A program made the translations under genes and the position numbers. 52,522 nucleotides of DNA from Paracoccaceae bacterium (lineage in GTDB: Bacteria > Pseudomonadota > Alphaproteobacteria > Rhodobacterales > Rhodobacteraceae). The stretch lies in assembly GCA_018223085.1 (NCBI GenBank), contig JAAEZB010000005.1:1-52522 (forward strand), written 5' to 3'. Positions 31,944 to 42,057 of this stretch are shown here, in pieces. The notes beneath the pieces were generated by a model. It did no database searches, was not told the origin of the DNA, and saw only the letters and a list, made by a program, of their open reading frames with translations. Numbering within the stretch: position 1 is the first letter of the stretch; the number at the start of each line of letters is the position of its first letter.

Positions 31944-34103
31944 TTAGTTACTGCACGTACGGTTATAGCTTTTGTCGGCCGACCGAACACTGAAGCCCAG
32001 GAGAGCAACAGTCAGTCCGATATCGGTGCTCGGCTGCACGGTAGCGGAAGTTGTGAAGTTGCGCGAGATCGAAAGGCCAATCTTGACGCATTCGTTGCGA
32101 TATTCGATGCCAAGACCAGCTTCAGCAGACTGGCTCGAAGCGACGTCGTAGCGCCAGTCAGCCAGAGCCGTCCAGTTTCGGCCAAGACGATAGCGCCCGT
32201 CGAGCACCCATTCCGACATCCTGTCGGTGCGGTCTTCGGCGAGATCGGCCTCAAGCCAGACCACGCTGGCGTCGATCCAAAGTTTGTTGTTGGTCCAACC
32301 GGCCCGCGCCGAGGCTTTGCTTAGGCCGCCCGACCAATCGAACAGGCCGCGGGCCATGAGCGACAAGCCATTCTGCGTTGAAACCTGCCCTGCGACAAGA
32401 AGATCAGAGCGTGTACCCAATAGGCCGGAAGTCTGGGTAAAGTCGGCATGGGCTGTCTTGTGATAGACCTGACCGAGTGAAAAATGCGCCTGCCAGCCCT
32501 TTGGATCAAAGCGGGACCAGTTTACGCCGATCGCAGCGGTAGCCCCCCGTTCGCGTCGGTCCCCAGCAGGGAAACGCGATAGAGACAGAAGATTGCCCTC
32601 GTCAAATTCGACCCGCGTGCTTTCGTCATTGGCGACAAGAAGCGGATCGCCACCGCTCCAGCCGATTTGGGCCAAAGGTTCGAGGATCTGTGTCACGCCA
32701 GTAGAGGAGACGCGCGACATGGGATAGCGCATATGGGCCGCAAAACTCGGGGTAAGCTGGGCCTCAGTGCCTTCGAGCGCGGTATCCTGTGCGGTTTTGA
32801 TACCGTCAAAGACCAATTCGCCGGTGATGCCAGTGCGCAGCCCGCTCACATGGGTCCAGTTCCGCCGCCACCAGAGGCTTGCCGTTGCGCGCTGAACATC
32901 ACGGCCATCGACAATCGTATCGGCGTCGGCGCTGTCGGTGGGCAGGTCGGACTGGCGATAATGCCCATGCCATTTCAGCGACAGGCGCCCTTCGCCGCCA
33001 AGGCGTTTCGGGAAGAAACGACGCTCTGTTTCGGCCACGGTCATGATTGAGGGAATGGTATCGTTGTCCTCGTCACTGCGCAGCGATTGAATATGCAGAA
33101 GGGCAAAACGGGTGTTCTCGTCGCGCCGGGAGCGCGCGACAGTCAGGTCGCTGTTGAGACGGTCTAGATCGGAATAGTCGTAGTCGAGAAGATAGGCGTC
33201 GTCCGATGCAAACTTTACATCAAAGCTCAGCTTGTAATCATTACGTAGATTAAAGCCGCCATCCGCGAACAGGTAAAACCGTGGTTGATCCGGGTGAATT
33301 TCATCATCGGAAATCGCCCCGGTCAGTTCGATGCCACCGTTTCGAAACGCCTGACGATAACGGTATTCAAGGGTTTTGGTCTTGGCGCCAATATAGGGCG
33401 TTAGGGTCAGGTCCCTATGCGGCCCAAGGGTCAGGAAATAGGGCACTTTCACACCAAAGCCGAGCTGGCTGTTCTGGTGGAACTCGGGGATGAGGAAGCC
33501 GCTGGCACGCTTCAGGGTCGGATCGGGCAAGCGCAGCTGTGGGAAGTAGAAAATTGGCACATCCAGCACACGGAATTGGGCGTGATCGAAGTAAATCTGG
33601 CGTTCTTCCTGATCGTGTACGACCCGTTGCGCCCGAATTTGCCAAAGTGGCGGTTCACCGTCGTCGCAAACCCGACAGGAGCTGACCTTGGCTTTGTGCA
33701 GGACATTATAGCGTCCGTCCACGCGACTCATCTGCACCGTGGCCATCTGAAGCTGCTGATCAAGGACGACGCGGGCGCTTTTTAGAAGAGCGTTCTGGAA
33801 GCCAGTATCAAGCTCACCGTAATCGGCGAGAACTCGCACAATATCGCCTTGTTCGATGTAGATCGGCCCGGTCACCGTGACCTTGTTACGCGCACCATCA
33901 TATTCGATTTTCGATGCCCTGATGCGCACATCGCCCTGAAGGGCTTCAACACGGCCCTGAGCGACAAGGCGGTCTGTACCATCCATAAAGACGTTGTCGG
34001 CAACCAACACCATATTGCCACCGGTATCGACCAGTTGAGCCGACGCCGGAGCCGAGATGCCGACCACAAGGGCCAGCGACAGTGTTCGAAGGGCCGCTTT
34101 CAT
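31944..34103 (-). CDS. lptD: LPS-assembly outer-membrane protein LptD
   Basis: A 719-residue outer-membrane beta-barrel that inserts lipopolysaccharide into the outer leaflet. The signal peptide ends at PASAQ (about residue 22). The OstA-type jellyroll follows (MVLVADNVFMDGTDRLVAQG, residues 31-50), then the barrel from about residue 200, ending in SYNRTCSN. Cysteine pairs in CRVCDD and near the C-terminus allow the interdomain disulfides known from LptD. It overlaps lptG by 4 nt (ATGA). Its length is shorter than E. coli LptD (784), normal for alphaproteobacteria. Confidence 0.94.
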   Translation of the reverse strand: MKAALRTLSLALVVGISAPASAQLVDTGGNMVLVADNVFMDGTDRLVAQGRVEALQGDVRIRASKIEYDGARNKVTVTGPIYIEQGDIVRVLADYGELDTGFQNALLKSARVVLDQQLQMATVQMSRVDGRYNVLHKAKVSSCRVCDDGEPPLWQIRAQRVVHDQEERQIYFDHAQFRVLDVPIFYFPQLRLPDPTLKRASGFLIPEFHQNSQLGFGVKVPYFLTLGPHRDLTLTPYIGAKTKTLEYRYRQAFRNGGIELTGAISDDEIHPDQPRFYLFADGGFNLRNDYKLSFDVKFASDDAYLLDYDYSDLDRLNSDLTVARSRRDENTRFALLHIQSLRSDEDNDTIPSIMTVAETERRFFPKRLGGEGRLSLKWHGHYRQSDLPTDSADADTIVDGRDVQRATASLWWRRNWTHVSGLRTGITGELVFDGIKTAQDTALEGTEAQLTPSFAAHMRYPMSRVSSTGVTQILEPLAQIGWSGGDPLLVANDESTRVEFDEGNLLSLSRFPAGDRRERGATAAIGVNWSRFDPKGWQAHFSLGQVYHKTAHADFTQTSGLLGTRSDLLVAGQVSTQNGLSLMARGLFDWSGGLSKASARAGWTNNKLWIDASVVWLEADLAEDRTDRMSEWVLDGRYRLGRNWTALADWRYDVASSQSAEAGLGIEYRNECVKIGLSISRNFTTSATVQPSTDIGLTVALLGFSVRSADKSYNRTCSN

Positions 34104-35197
34104 CCGTCCTCCATGTGCAACAAAAGTCCCAGTGCTAACAAAACGCTCGCTACTGGTGGTGCCCAAGCTGCGAGCGATACGGGAATCTGTCCGTTCTCCC
34201 CCAGTATTTGCGCGAAGTTGCGTACGTAATACAAGGCAAAGCCTGTCATCACCGCTATCAAAACTGCCAGACCAGTGCGTCCGAAGCGTGCGTGACGCAT
34301 GGTGAAGGCCGCAGCGACGAGGACCATAGCGGCAAGAAAGAGTGGCTGGGCCAGCTCCATCTGGAGCCAGACCGCGTGGCGGCGGGCGGAAAATCCGGCG
34401 TCTTCAAGGTCTTTAATGAACTCCGGCAGATCCCAGACCGAAATAACGGATGGCGTACCGAAACTGTCGCGAATCCGGTCCAGAGTGAGCGTGCTTTCAA
34501 GCTTAAGCACCTCATGGACTTTCTTGCCAGATTCCGGATTGAGGCCCGGCGTCAGAGGCCATGCGCGGGCATTTTCGAGCGTCCATGCGCCTTCCTCAAG
34601 GCTGGCCGAGTCTGCCTCGATCCGGTGCGAGACCCAGCCACCCTGATCGTAGGTGACTATTGAGACATCATAAAATGTGCTGGCCTCAGGGTTAGCCGAG
34701 GCCGCATGGATGACGGCTTGTCCGTTGACGCCACCTTGACGCATCCAAAGGCCTTCGCTTGAAATCGACAGCGCTGTATTTTCCCCGGACCGGTAACGTT
34801 CGGCCAAGGAATGATAGCGATCCGTTGTGGCAGCGACGATTGGATTGAAAGTCGAGACAGAGAGAAGTCCAAGCAACAGGGCCACGATAATCGGCGAAAG
34901 GAGCGTAATCATGGCCGAACGCCCGCTGGCGCGCACAACGACAAGTTCGCTCGACCGGGCCAGCCCGATAAAGAGCGCAATAGAGGCGAGAATGACGATT
35001 AGCGGCAGGATCTGATAGAGGCCTTCCGGTGCCTTGAGCAGGGTCAGGCGAAGGATTGCCGTGAACCCGATCTCATCGACATTGAACCGGCGCAACTGTT
35101 CCATCAGGTCAACCAAAGCCAGAAGGGCAAAGAAAATCGCGCCAATCCCAGTGATGGTCCAGAGGAACTTTCGGGCGAAGTAATAGTGAATTGTCAT
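34100..35197 (-). CDS. lptG: LPS export ABC transporter permease LptG
   Basis: A 365-residue YjgP/YjgQ-family permease. The first helices (FLWTITGIGAIFFALLALVD) and the stretch LARSSELVVVRASGRS match LptG; a large periplasmic domain covers about residues 130-265, followed by three C-terminal helices. It extracts LPS from the inner membrane with LptF and the ATPase LptB, which is not in this window. The start overlaps lptF (ATGA) and the stop overlaps lptD (ATGA). Confidence 0.94.
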   Translation of the reverse strand: MTIHYYFARKFLWTITGIGAIFFALLALVDLMEQLRRFNVDEIGFTAILRLTLLKAPEGLYQILPLIVILASIALFIGLARSSELVVVRASGRSAMITLLSPIIVALLLGLLSVSTFNPIVAATTDRYHSLAERYRSGENTALSISSEGLWMRQGGVNGQAVIHAASANPEASTFYDVSIVTYDQGGWVSHRIEADSASLEEGAWTLENARAWPLTPGLNPESGKKVHEVLKLESTLTLDRIRDSFGTPSVISVWDLPEFIKDLEDAGFSARRHAVWLQMELAQPLFLAAMVLVAAAFTMRHARFGRTGLAVLIAVMTGFALYYVRNFAQILGENGQIPVSLAAWAPPVASVLLALGLLLHMEDG

Positions 35198-36312
35198 GCT
35201 GCAGCCCTCCGCCAAGAGCGCAATGGGTGTGCGGCATACCAAAGCAGGCCAAAGCTTAGGGTAAAACCGAGAAGCGAGGGCAGGTAAATGAGCGGCCATA
35301 GCTGGCCATCAGAGCGCACCGGATCAATCGTGGCGCTGCGGATAATTTCGAGTGTAATGAGCAGCACAAAAGCAACAATGACTTGCCGCCAAACCCCGAA
35401 GCGACTGAATCCGCCAAGGAGGAGAGTCGCAAAGCCGACAAGTGCGGCGGACAGCACCATCAGCGGTCGGTTGAAACGTCCATGCACTTCTTCCATGAGC
35501 CAGCCGCGCGACAGATTCAGTTCCTTTGCAACGGCGTCAGTCTTAAACAGAAGTTCTGGTGTGCCAATATGCGCCAGGGCGCGTCGCCGTTGAGACCGAT
35601 CAGAGATCAATCGGCTGATATCATAGGTGAAATCGGAGAAATTTGTTGTGAAGAGCCGGTCGCCATCATCCACATGAATCTGTGAAAGCCCATCGACCAT
35701 AACCAACCTAGCTCCGCTCTCGGAATTGAGAAGATAGGCCTCGGCGGCGGTGTAGGTGGACACTTCTCCGGCTTTGCGCCGGTCGGAAAGGAAGACATTG
35801 CGCAGGATGCCTTCTGGTGTGATTTCGCGAATATAGAAAGTAACACCATTGGTCGGATGCAGGAATGTGCCTTCGGTCAATAGGCGAGCGGTGATGTTCT
35901 CTGTAATCTGGTTCTGGCGAAAGTTAAGCTGAGCCGTGCTGCGCGGGACGAGAACGTGCATCAGCATACTCATCATCAGCGCCACGAGAAGACCAAAGAC
36001 AAAGACAGGACGCGCTAGCCGCCAAGGGCTAAACCCCGTTGCTTGCATCACGGTCAATTCGCTTTCACTACTCAGGCGGTTCGTCACGTAGACGGCTGCC
36101 GCGAAGACTGACATCGGAAGCACGAGGCGGATTACATTCGGCAGGCTCAGGAAGGTGAATTCTAAAAACACCCCGGCGGATTGCCCGTTGACGATCAATT
36201 GGTCAAAAAGCACCACCGCGCGATTGACCCAATACACCAACACCAAAACAAGGGCGAAGAATCCAAACAGGACGAGAAGCTGCGACAGCATGTACCTGTC
36301 GAATCTGCTCAC
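35194..36312 (-). CDS. lptF: LPS export ABC transporter permease LptF
   Basis: A 372-residue permease of the same family (FDRYMLSQLLVLFGFFALVL at the N-terminus, SSESELTVMQATGFSP as the coupling region). A TTG at 36318 is possible, but the GTG at 36312 is favoured because AAGGAG ends 8 nt upstream and the product then starts at SRFDRYML. It is the first gene of the six-gene outer-membrane operon and is divergent from pepA across 127 nt, which must contain both promoters. Confidence 0.93.
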   Translation of the reverse strand: MSRFDRYMLSQLLVLFGFFALVLVLVYWVNRAVVLFDQLIVNGQSAGVFLEFTFLSLPNVIRLVLPMSVFAAAVYVTNRLSSESELTVMQATGFSPWRLARPVFVFGLLVALMMSMLMHVLVPRSTAQLNFRQNQITENITARLLTEGTFLHPTNGVTFYIREITPEGILRNVFLSDRRKAGEVSTYTAAEAYLLNSESGARLVMVDGLSQIHVDDGDRLFTTNFSDFTYDISRLISDRSQRRRALAHIGTPELLFKTDAVAKELNLSRGWLMEEVHGRFNRPLMVLSAALVGFATLLLGGFSRFGVWRQVIVAFVLLITLEIIRSATIDPVRSDGQLWPLIYLPSLLGFTLSFGLLWYAAHPLRSWRRAAA

Positions 36313-36439
36313 GCCCAATCTCCTTGCAATCCTTTGAATTCTCGGCGGACATTAGAGGAATTGGCTGGCAGGGAAAACTGCTATCTGGTCAAGTACCCGA
36401 GGCCACGCTAGGACAGAGGCAGTATGAAGGAGTAGCACC

Positions 36440-37909
36440 TTGGCAAAACCCGTTTCCATTACGTTTACAGAAGTTGAAACCTCGACCATCGCCGATGTGG
36501 AAGGGCGCGTTGCGATCATCGTGGACCCGGAAGGGCGGCTGGATGTGGCCGCACGACGGATCAACCGTTTGACCAAAGGTGCCCTTGCCCGCCTGATTGA
36601 GGCCAAGGCTGAGAAAGCAGCCCCCGCAGAGGCACATGTGATTGCCTATCCGGTGGGCATGGCAGCAGAGGCGCTCGACGTGGTATTTCTGTCGCGTCGT
36701 GCGAGTGCGATTGAGGCGCGTAAGGCGGGCGTCGCGCTTGGGCGTGTGCGGTCTGGCGCTGATCTTCTTCTTTGTGCCGGTGGGCATCGTAAAGCGCATG
36801 AAATCGCGCTTGGCGTGGCTTTGCGCGACTATGCATTTGATGATCACATGAGCGAGGATGCTAAAACGGGCGGAAGCGTGCGTGTCATGGTCAGCAAACC
36901 CGAGGATGTGGCAGGCGACGCAGAGCCGGCGCTGGCCGTGGCTGAGGGGGTGTTCTTTACCCGCGATCTGGTCAACGAGCCTGCCAATGTGTTGACGACG
37001 ACAGAATTCGCCAAACGCCTCAAGGATATGGAAACCCTCGGCCTTGAAGTGGAGGTGCTTGAGGAGAACCAGCTTCAAGAGCTTGGCATGGGCGCGCTTC
37101 TGTCCGTGGGCGAAGGATCGGATAGCCCGTCCAAGGTTGTTGTGATGCAATGGAAAGGTGGCGACAAGGATGCCGCGCCTCTGGCTCTGGTCGGAAAAGG
37201 CGTTGTCTTTGATACTGGCGGGATTTCGCTCAAACCGGCCGTGGGCATGGAAGACATGACCATGGATATGGGTGGTGCCGGCGTCGTGGCGGGAGTGATG
37301 CGTGCCATTGCCCTGCGCAAGGCGAAGGCCAATGTCGTGGGACTTGTTGGTCTCGTTGAAAATATGCCATCGGGCCGTGCGACCCGTCCGGGCGATGTCG
37401 TGACCTCGATGAAAGGCGATACGATTGAGGTTATCAACACCGATGCCGAAGGCCGTCTCGTGCTCTGTGATGTATTGCAATATGCGCAGGATCGCTTTGC
37501 CCCGTCGGGCCTGATTGATCTGGCAACACTCACCGGCGCAGTCATTATCGGTCTTGGCCATGAAAACGCCGGTGTGTTTTCCAACGACACCAAGTTCTGC
37601 AACGCGTTCCTCAAGGCGGCGGAACATGAGGGGGAGGGCGCTTGGCGCTTGCCGCTCGGCAAAGCCTATGCCGATCAACTGAAATCCCGCATTGCCGATG
37701 TCAAAAACACTGGTGGGCGCCCTGGGGGATCGATTACGGCAGCTGAATTTCTGCATCGGTTCGTGGGCGAGGGCATGCCTTGGATTCATCTCGATATTGC
37801 GGGGGTCGCGAGCGTGAAATCTGATACGGTCTATGCGCCAAAGGGCGCGACGGGCTGGGGGGTGATGGCGCTCAACCGCCTGATCGCCGATGGTTACGAG
37901 AGCGAGTGA
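36440..37909 (+). CDS. pepA: Leucyl aminopeptidase (PepA, M17)
   Basis: A 489-residue two-zinc exopeptidase. The signature NTDAEGRLVL, the metal region GKGVVFDTGGISLKP and MDMGGAGVVAGVM are all present in the C-terminal catalytic domain. It starts with TTG at 36440; this rare start is supported by AAGGAG at 36427-36432. PepA of some bacteria also binds DNA, which cannot be judged here. It overlaps holC by 4 nt. Confidence 0.95.
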   Translation: MAKPVSITFTEVETSTIADVEGRVAIIVDPEGRLDVAARRINRLTKGALARLIEAKAEKAAPAEAHVIAYPVGMAAEALDVVFLSRRASAIEARKAGVALGRVRSGADLLLCAGGHRKAHEIALGVALRDYAFDDHMSEDAKTGGSVRVMVSKPEDVAGDAEPALAVAEGVFFTRDLVNEPANVLTTTEFAKRLKDMETLGLEVEVLEENQLQELGMGALLSVGEGSDSPSKVVVMQWKGGDKDAAPLALVGKGVVFDTGGISLKPAVGMEDMTMDMGGAGVVAGVMRAIALRKAKANVVGLVGLVENMPSGRATRPGDVVTSMKGDTIEVINTDAEGRLVLCDVLQYAQDRFAPSGLIDLATLTGAVIIGLGHENAGVFSNDTKFCNAFLKAAEHEGEGAWRLPLGKAYADQLKSRIADVKNTGGRPGGSITAAEFLHRFVGEGMPWIHLDIAGVASVKSDTVYAPKGATGWGVMALNRLIADGYESE

Positions 37910-38382
37910 TCTTGGGCGCGGTCTACTTCTATCATCTGACCCGCAATCCGGCGGATGTCACCCTTATCAGTTTGATGGGCAAAGCGCGTGCGCAGGGATG
38001 GCGGGTCTTGGTGCGGGGCGCTGATCCGCAGCGCCTTGATTGGCTGGATCAAAAGCTCTGGCTGGCCGGTGGGGATGAGAGTTTTCTACCGCATGGGATC
38101 GCGGGCAGTCCGCATGACGCGGACCAACCTATTCTGCTGACCGGTGGTGCGGATAATGCCAACAAGGCGACCTGTATCATGAGCATCGACGGTGCGGAGC
38201 TTGTGCCGGACGAGATCAACGGCTGTGAGCGGGCGTGCATCCTATTCGATGGCCATGATGAGGGAGCGGTGCAACATGCGCGAGTGCAGTGGAAGGCGCT
38301 CACGGATTCCGGATGTGCGGCCCAATACTGGTCAGAAGAAGGTGGTCGCTGGGAAAAAAAGGCAGAGAAGGCGACCGATTAG
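37906..38382 (+). CDS. holC: DNA polymerase III chi subunit
   Basis: A 158-residue protein that starts GAVYFYHLTRNPADVTLISL, the typical HolC N-terminus; RVLVRGADPQRLDWLDQKLW and NKATCIMSIDG also fit. Chi links the clamp-loader complex to single-stranded DNA-binding protein. The start is a GTG overlapping the pepA stop (GTGA); a TTG two codons later is the alternative. The pepA-holC pair is conserved in many proteobacteria. Confidence 0.92.
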   Translation: MILGAVYFYHLTRNPADVTLISLMGKARAQGWRVLVRGADPQRLDWLDQKLWLAGGDESFLPHGIAGSPHDADQPILLTGGADNANKATCIMSIDGAELVPDEINGCERACILFDGHDEGAVQHARVQWKALTDSGCAAQYWSEEGGRWEKKAEKATD

Positions 38383-38384
38383 CG

Positions 38385-38966
38385 TTATCTTTGCAGGATC
38401 AGTTCGCCGCCACTGATTGTGATCTCGCGCCAATGGTTGAGATAGCTCATCCCCAGAAGAGATTGATCGAGTTCACCGCCGTTGACTTGGGCCGATACAC
38501 GGCTGTCGACCATCCCTCCAAGCCGAATTTCATCGAGCACCACAGGCGCTGTTTTGACCTCGCCATTAGCGGTAAGGGCTCGGCCATAATAGGGCAGGTT
38601 TTCGGGGTCGAGGCCAGCACGTGCAGCGTCGTCTTTGCTAAGCACAATATTGCTTGCTCCGGTATCAATAACGAAATCAAGTGGTGTGCCATTGACCTTG
38701 AGAGTCAGGCGGTAATGCCCATCTGGACTTCTCGGAATAACGACGCGTCCTGCGTCAGAAAAAACGGCCGTCTGTGGGGCGACCGTGGCGCGAATATCCC
38801 CCCACATGCCATAAGCCGCAAGAACGCCTAGGAAGATCAAGACCCAAGCCATGCCTTGCTGCACGGTTTTGCGAAAACTCTGCCTGTGGTTCGTCACAAA
38901 CCAGAACAGAACCGCCGCGCCCAGCAGTACGAGATAGGTCAATTGTCCGGTTTGCCAGCTGTTCAT
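38385..38966 (-). CDS. Membrane-anchored retropepsin-like aspartic protease (TIGR02281 type)
   Basis: About 193 residues: two N-terminal membrane segments (about residues 8-25 and 38-56), a short linker, then a clan AA single-lobe protease domain. The catalytic motif is DFVIDTGASNIVLS, with the C-terminal hydrophobic-Gly motif QSLLGMSYLNHW. It would act as a homodimer facing the periplasm. The ATG at 38966 has GGG-rich upstream pairing 9 nt away; a GTG three codons earlier is possible. It is convergent with holC, 2 nt apart. The substrate is not known. Confidence 0.85.
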   Translation of the reverse strand: MNSWQTGQLTYLVLLGAAVLFWFVTNHRQSFRKTVQQGMAWVLIFLGVLAAYGMWGDIRATVAPQTAVFSDAGRVVIPRSPDGHYRLTLKVNGTPLDFVIDTGASNIVLSKDDAARAGLDPENLPYYGRALTANGEVKTAPVVLDEIRLGGMVDSRVSAQVNGGELDQSLLGMSYLNHWREITISGGELILQR

Positions 38967-39019
38967 CTTCAACACCCTTTGCGCCTGATATAGGGCGTGG
39001 GTAACGCATTCAAAAGGGT

Positions 39020-39634
39020 CTATGCGACGAATCCGAAGTCGCGCAGCCCTTCGAGAACAAATTGCACCGCCAATGCAGCCAGAAGCATCCCCAACAGGCG
39101 GGTTGCAACTGTAATTCCAGTTTTGCCCAACGCTTTGGCCAAAACACCGCTGGTCAAAAATAAGCCGAGAACGACAAAAAGCACGGCCAGAGCTACGGCA
39201 AGGACGAGGAGCGTCGCGTCCAGTCCGGGATATTGACCGGCCAAAAGGATGACCGTGGCGATGGAGCCGGGGCCGGCGATCAACGGAATGGCAAGGGGAA
39301 AGACAGAAGGATCGGGGCGTTCATCGGCTTGATCCTCGCGCCGCTTGGTGCGCCGCTCAAAGAGCATGTCGAGCGCGGTCAGGAAAAGAAGAATGCCTCC
39401 GGCGATCCGGAAGGCAGGCATGGAAATACCGACAAACCCAAGAACGGCCTCGCCGAAAAAGGCAAACAGCGCGAGAATGGCAAAGGAGATGGCGCAGGCG
39501 CGAAAGGCAATGGAGCGCATCTGTGCGCGATCCATGTCGTGGGTGAGGGCCACGAAAAGGGGGGTCAGGCCGATCGGATCAATGATAACGAAAAGCGTGA
39601 CGAAAGCCGTTATAAGAGCAGCACTGTCCATCAT
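39020..39634 (-). CDS. MarC-family integral membrane protein
   Basis: A 204-residue protein with six hydrophobic helices and the family pattern FVIIDPIGLTPLFVALT near the N-terminus and PLAIPLIAGPGSIATVI in the middle. Despite the name (multiple antibiotic resistance), no transport function is established for the family. It begins with two consecutive ATG codons. It is 13 nt from the ABC-F gene on the same strand, downstream of it. Confidence 0.88.
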   Translation of the reverse strand: MMDSAALITAFVTLFVIIDPIGLTPLFVALTHDMDRAQMRSIAFRACAISFAILALFAFFGEAVLGFVGISMPAFRIAGGILLFLTALDMLFERRTKRREDQADERPDPSVFPLAIPLIAGPGSIATVILLAGQYPGLDATLLVLAVALAVLFVVLGLFLTSGVLAKALGKTGITVATRLLGMLLAALAVQFVLEGLRDFGFVA

Positions 39635-39647
39635 TAGAGCCTAACCA

Positions 39648-41498
39648 TCAGGCTTGGGCGCTTTCAAGCTTTTCTAGAGCATCCATCCAGAGGGATTCGG
39701 CACGTTCCAATCCGTCGATGACCTCGGCATGTTTCTTTTGCCACTTGGTAATCTCATCGGGGTTGGTGCCATCATAGAGGCCTGGGTCAGCGAGTTTTTC
39801 GTCAAGCTTTTCGCGCATCTCGGTTAGTTTCTCTACGCGTGCCTCGCATTTGCGGACTTCGGCGCGCAAAACAAGAATCGCATCGCGCGAGGCGCGTTTC
39901 GGGGTAGGGACCTCGGCTTTATCCTTAGGGGCGGGTCTGTCTGCCGCAAGGAGTGCGGTGCGATAGGTTTCGAGATCACCCTCGTAGGGCTGCACAGTGC
40001 CATCGGCGACGAGCCAGAGACGGTCGGCGCTCATCGACAAAAGATGCATGTCGTGGCTGACGAGGATGACTGCACCGGAATAGTCAGTCAGGGCTTCGAC
40101 CAAGGCCTCGCGGCTTTCGATATCTAAGTGGTTTGTTGGTTCGTCCAAAATTAACAAATGCGGCGCATCCAGCGTTGCCAGAAGCAGCGAAAGGCGCGCT
40201 TTTTGTCCGCCTGACAGTCGTGCGACCTTGGTTTCCGCCTGGTCCGCGCCAAGGCCGAAGCCCGCGAGGACGCCACGCAACTGGCCGGGCGTATGATCGG
40301 GGCGTTCACGCCGCAGGTGGTCAAGCGGGGTCTCGTCGACATGAAGTTCGTCCACCTGATGTTGGGCAAAATAGCCGATCCGCAGCTTGGCAGATCGTGT
40401 CATTTTGCCATCCATTAGCGGCAGGCGGTCCGACAGAAGCTTGGATAAGGTCGATTTCCCTTGTCCGTTCTTACCGAGAAGCGCGATGCGGTCGTCTTGA
40501 TCAATGCGCAGATTCAGCCGTTTGAGAACCGTTGTTTCTCCATAGCCAACCGCGCCGGATTCAATACGGATAATCGGCGGCGAGAGTTCTTCGGGCGATG
40601 GAAATGCAAAGCGGCGCAGGGCGGCTTCTTGCGGTGAGGAAATCGGCTGCATTTTTTCAAGCGCCTTGAGACGAGATTGTGCCTGTCTCGCCTTGTCCGC
40701 TTTGTAACGGAAACGATCCACATAAGATTGCAGATGCGCGCGCCGGGCTTCCTGTTTTTTGGCTAGGGATTCGGCCTGAGCAAGGCGCTCGGCACGTTGG
40801 CGGGCGAACTGATCATAGGGGCCTTGATAGAGGGTCAGCTTGCGGTCTTCGAGATGCAGGATGGCACCCACTGCCCGGTTGAGAAGACCGCGGTCGTGGC
40901 TGATGATAAGGACCGTATGGGGGTATTTGGCGAGATAGCTTTCGAGCCAAAGCGCCCCTTCGAGATCGAGATAGTTGGTCGGCTCGTCAAGAAGAAGCAA
41001 ATCAGGTTGAGAAAACAACACCGCCGCCAAAGCGACGCGCATACGCCAGCCACCGGAAAAATCGGAACAGGGTCGCGCTTGTTCCTCGATGTCAAAACCA
41101 AGGCCTTTCAAAATAGACGAGGCGCGCGCCTCGGCGCTCCAGGCATCTATATCAGCCAGCCGGGTCTGGATGTCGGCAATACGAGTCGGATCGGTTGCCG
41201 TCATAGATTCAGCCATCAGCGCACTGCGTTCGGTATCAGCCGCCAGAACTGTATCGAGAAGAGAGGTGCTTGAAGATGGCACTTCTTGTGCCACGCCGCC
41301 AATACGCGCGCGCGAGGGCAGGCTGATTGAACCACTTTCCAGTGCCAACTCTCCACGGATCAGACGGAACAGCGTGGTTTTACCGGTGCCATTGCGCCCG
41401 ACCACTCCGACCTTGTGACCGGTTGGAATGGTGGCCGAAGCCTCCACGATCAGCGGGCGGCCCGCCACGGAATAGGAGATGTCGTTGATACGCAGCAT
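39648..41498 (-). CDS. ABC-F family ATPase (YheS-like)
   Basis: A 616-residue soluble protein with two ABC domains and no membrane part. Domain 1: [34 protein letters not shown]. Domain 2: [33 protein letters not shown]. The linker (about residues 230-300, with [20 protein letters not shown]) is the P-site tRNA interaction motif region, and a C-terminal coiled coil covers about 545-610. ABC-F proteins bind the ribosomal E site; the overall order resembles E. coli YheS. The ATG at 41498 gives the standard start; upstream frame is spurious. Confidence 0.92.
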   Translation of the reverse strand: MLRINDISYSVAGRPLIVEASATIPTGHKVGVVGRNGTGKTTLFRLIRGELALESGSISLPSRARIGGVAQEVPSSSTSLLDTVLAADTERSALMAESMTATDPTRIADIQTRLADIDAWSAEARASSILKGLGFDIEEQARPCSDFSGGWRMRVALAAVLFSQPDLLLLDEPTNYLDLEGALWLESYLAKYPHTVLIISHDRGLLNRAVGAILHLEDRKLTLYQGPYDQFARQRAERLAQAESLAKKQEARRAHLQSYVDRFRYKADKARQAQSRLKALEKMQPISSPQEAALRRFAFPSPEELSPPIIRIESGAVGYGETTVLKRLNLRIDQDDRIALLGKNGQGKSTLSKLLSDRLPLMDGKMTRSAKLRIGYFAQHQVDELHVDETPLDHLRRERPDHTPGQLRGVLAGFGLGADQAETKVARLSGGQKARLSLLLATLDAPHLLILDEPTNHLDIESREALVEALTDYSGAVILVSHDMHLLSMSADRLWLVADGTVQPYEGDLETYRTALLAADRPAPKDKAEVPTPKRASRDAILVLRAEVRKCEARVEKLTEMREKLDEKLADPGLYDGTNPDEITKWQKKHAEVIDGLERAESLWMDALEKLESAQA

Positions 41499-41630
41499 AG
41501 ATGGCGGTTTCGCCCATCGGCGCGGGCGCGTCAATCACTGCTTTTCAACGCTTGTGCAGCGTGCTATCGGAGCGCCAATTCGAACATGGGGTCGGGCATG
41601 TCGCCCGCACTGTCAAAAGGAGCAAGACAC

Positions 41631-42053
41631 ATGGCTACCGAACGCACGCTGTCCATCATCAAACCCGACGCAACCAAGCGCAACCTCACTGGCAAGATCA
41701 ACGCCAAGTTCGAGGATGCCGGTCTGCGCATCGTCGCGCAAAAGCGCATTCACCTGACCAAGGCGCAGGCTGGCGTTTTCTATGCTGTGCACGCCGAGCG
41801 TCCCTTCTATGACGAACTGTGCGAATTCATGGCGTCCGAGCCGGTCGTCGTTCAGGTCCTCGAAGGGGAAGGCGCCATCGCCAAGAACCGCGAAGTCATG
41901 GGCGCCACCAACCCGGCAGACGCCGCTCCCGGCACCATCCGCGCCGAATTCGCCGAGTCTGTTGGTGAAAACTCGGTCCACGGTTCCGACGCTCCGGAAA
42001 CTGCTGCTGTCGAGATCGCCTATTTCTTCTCGGGCCTCGAACTGGTCGGCTAA
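41631..42053 (+). CDS. ndk: Nucleoside diphosphate kinase
   Basis: A 140-residue enzyme exchanging the gamma-phosphate among NTPs and NDPs. It starts [16 protein letters not shown]; the active-site His is in the last third ([10 protein letters not shown]), in the NDK signature. The ATG at 41631 follows AAAAGGAG by 8 nt; the longer open frame upstream is not coding. It is convergent with the TfoX-type gene with only 4 nt between. Confidence 0.97.
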   Translation: MATERTLSIIKPDATKRNLTGKINAKFEDAGLRIVAQKRIHLTKAQAGVFYAVHAERPFYDELCEFMASEPVVVQVLEGEGAIAKNREVMGATNPADAAPGTIRAEFAESVGENSVHGSDAPETAAVEIAYFFSGLELVG

Positions 42054-42057
42054 GCCG

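Noticed and set aside
36389-37789. Minus-strand ORF of 466 codons opposite pepA
   Set aside because: pepA has a complete M17 signature on the plus strand; the reverse frame has no domain.
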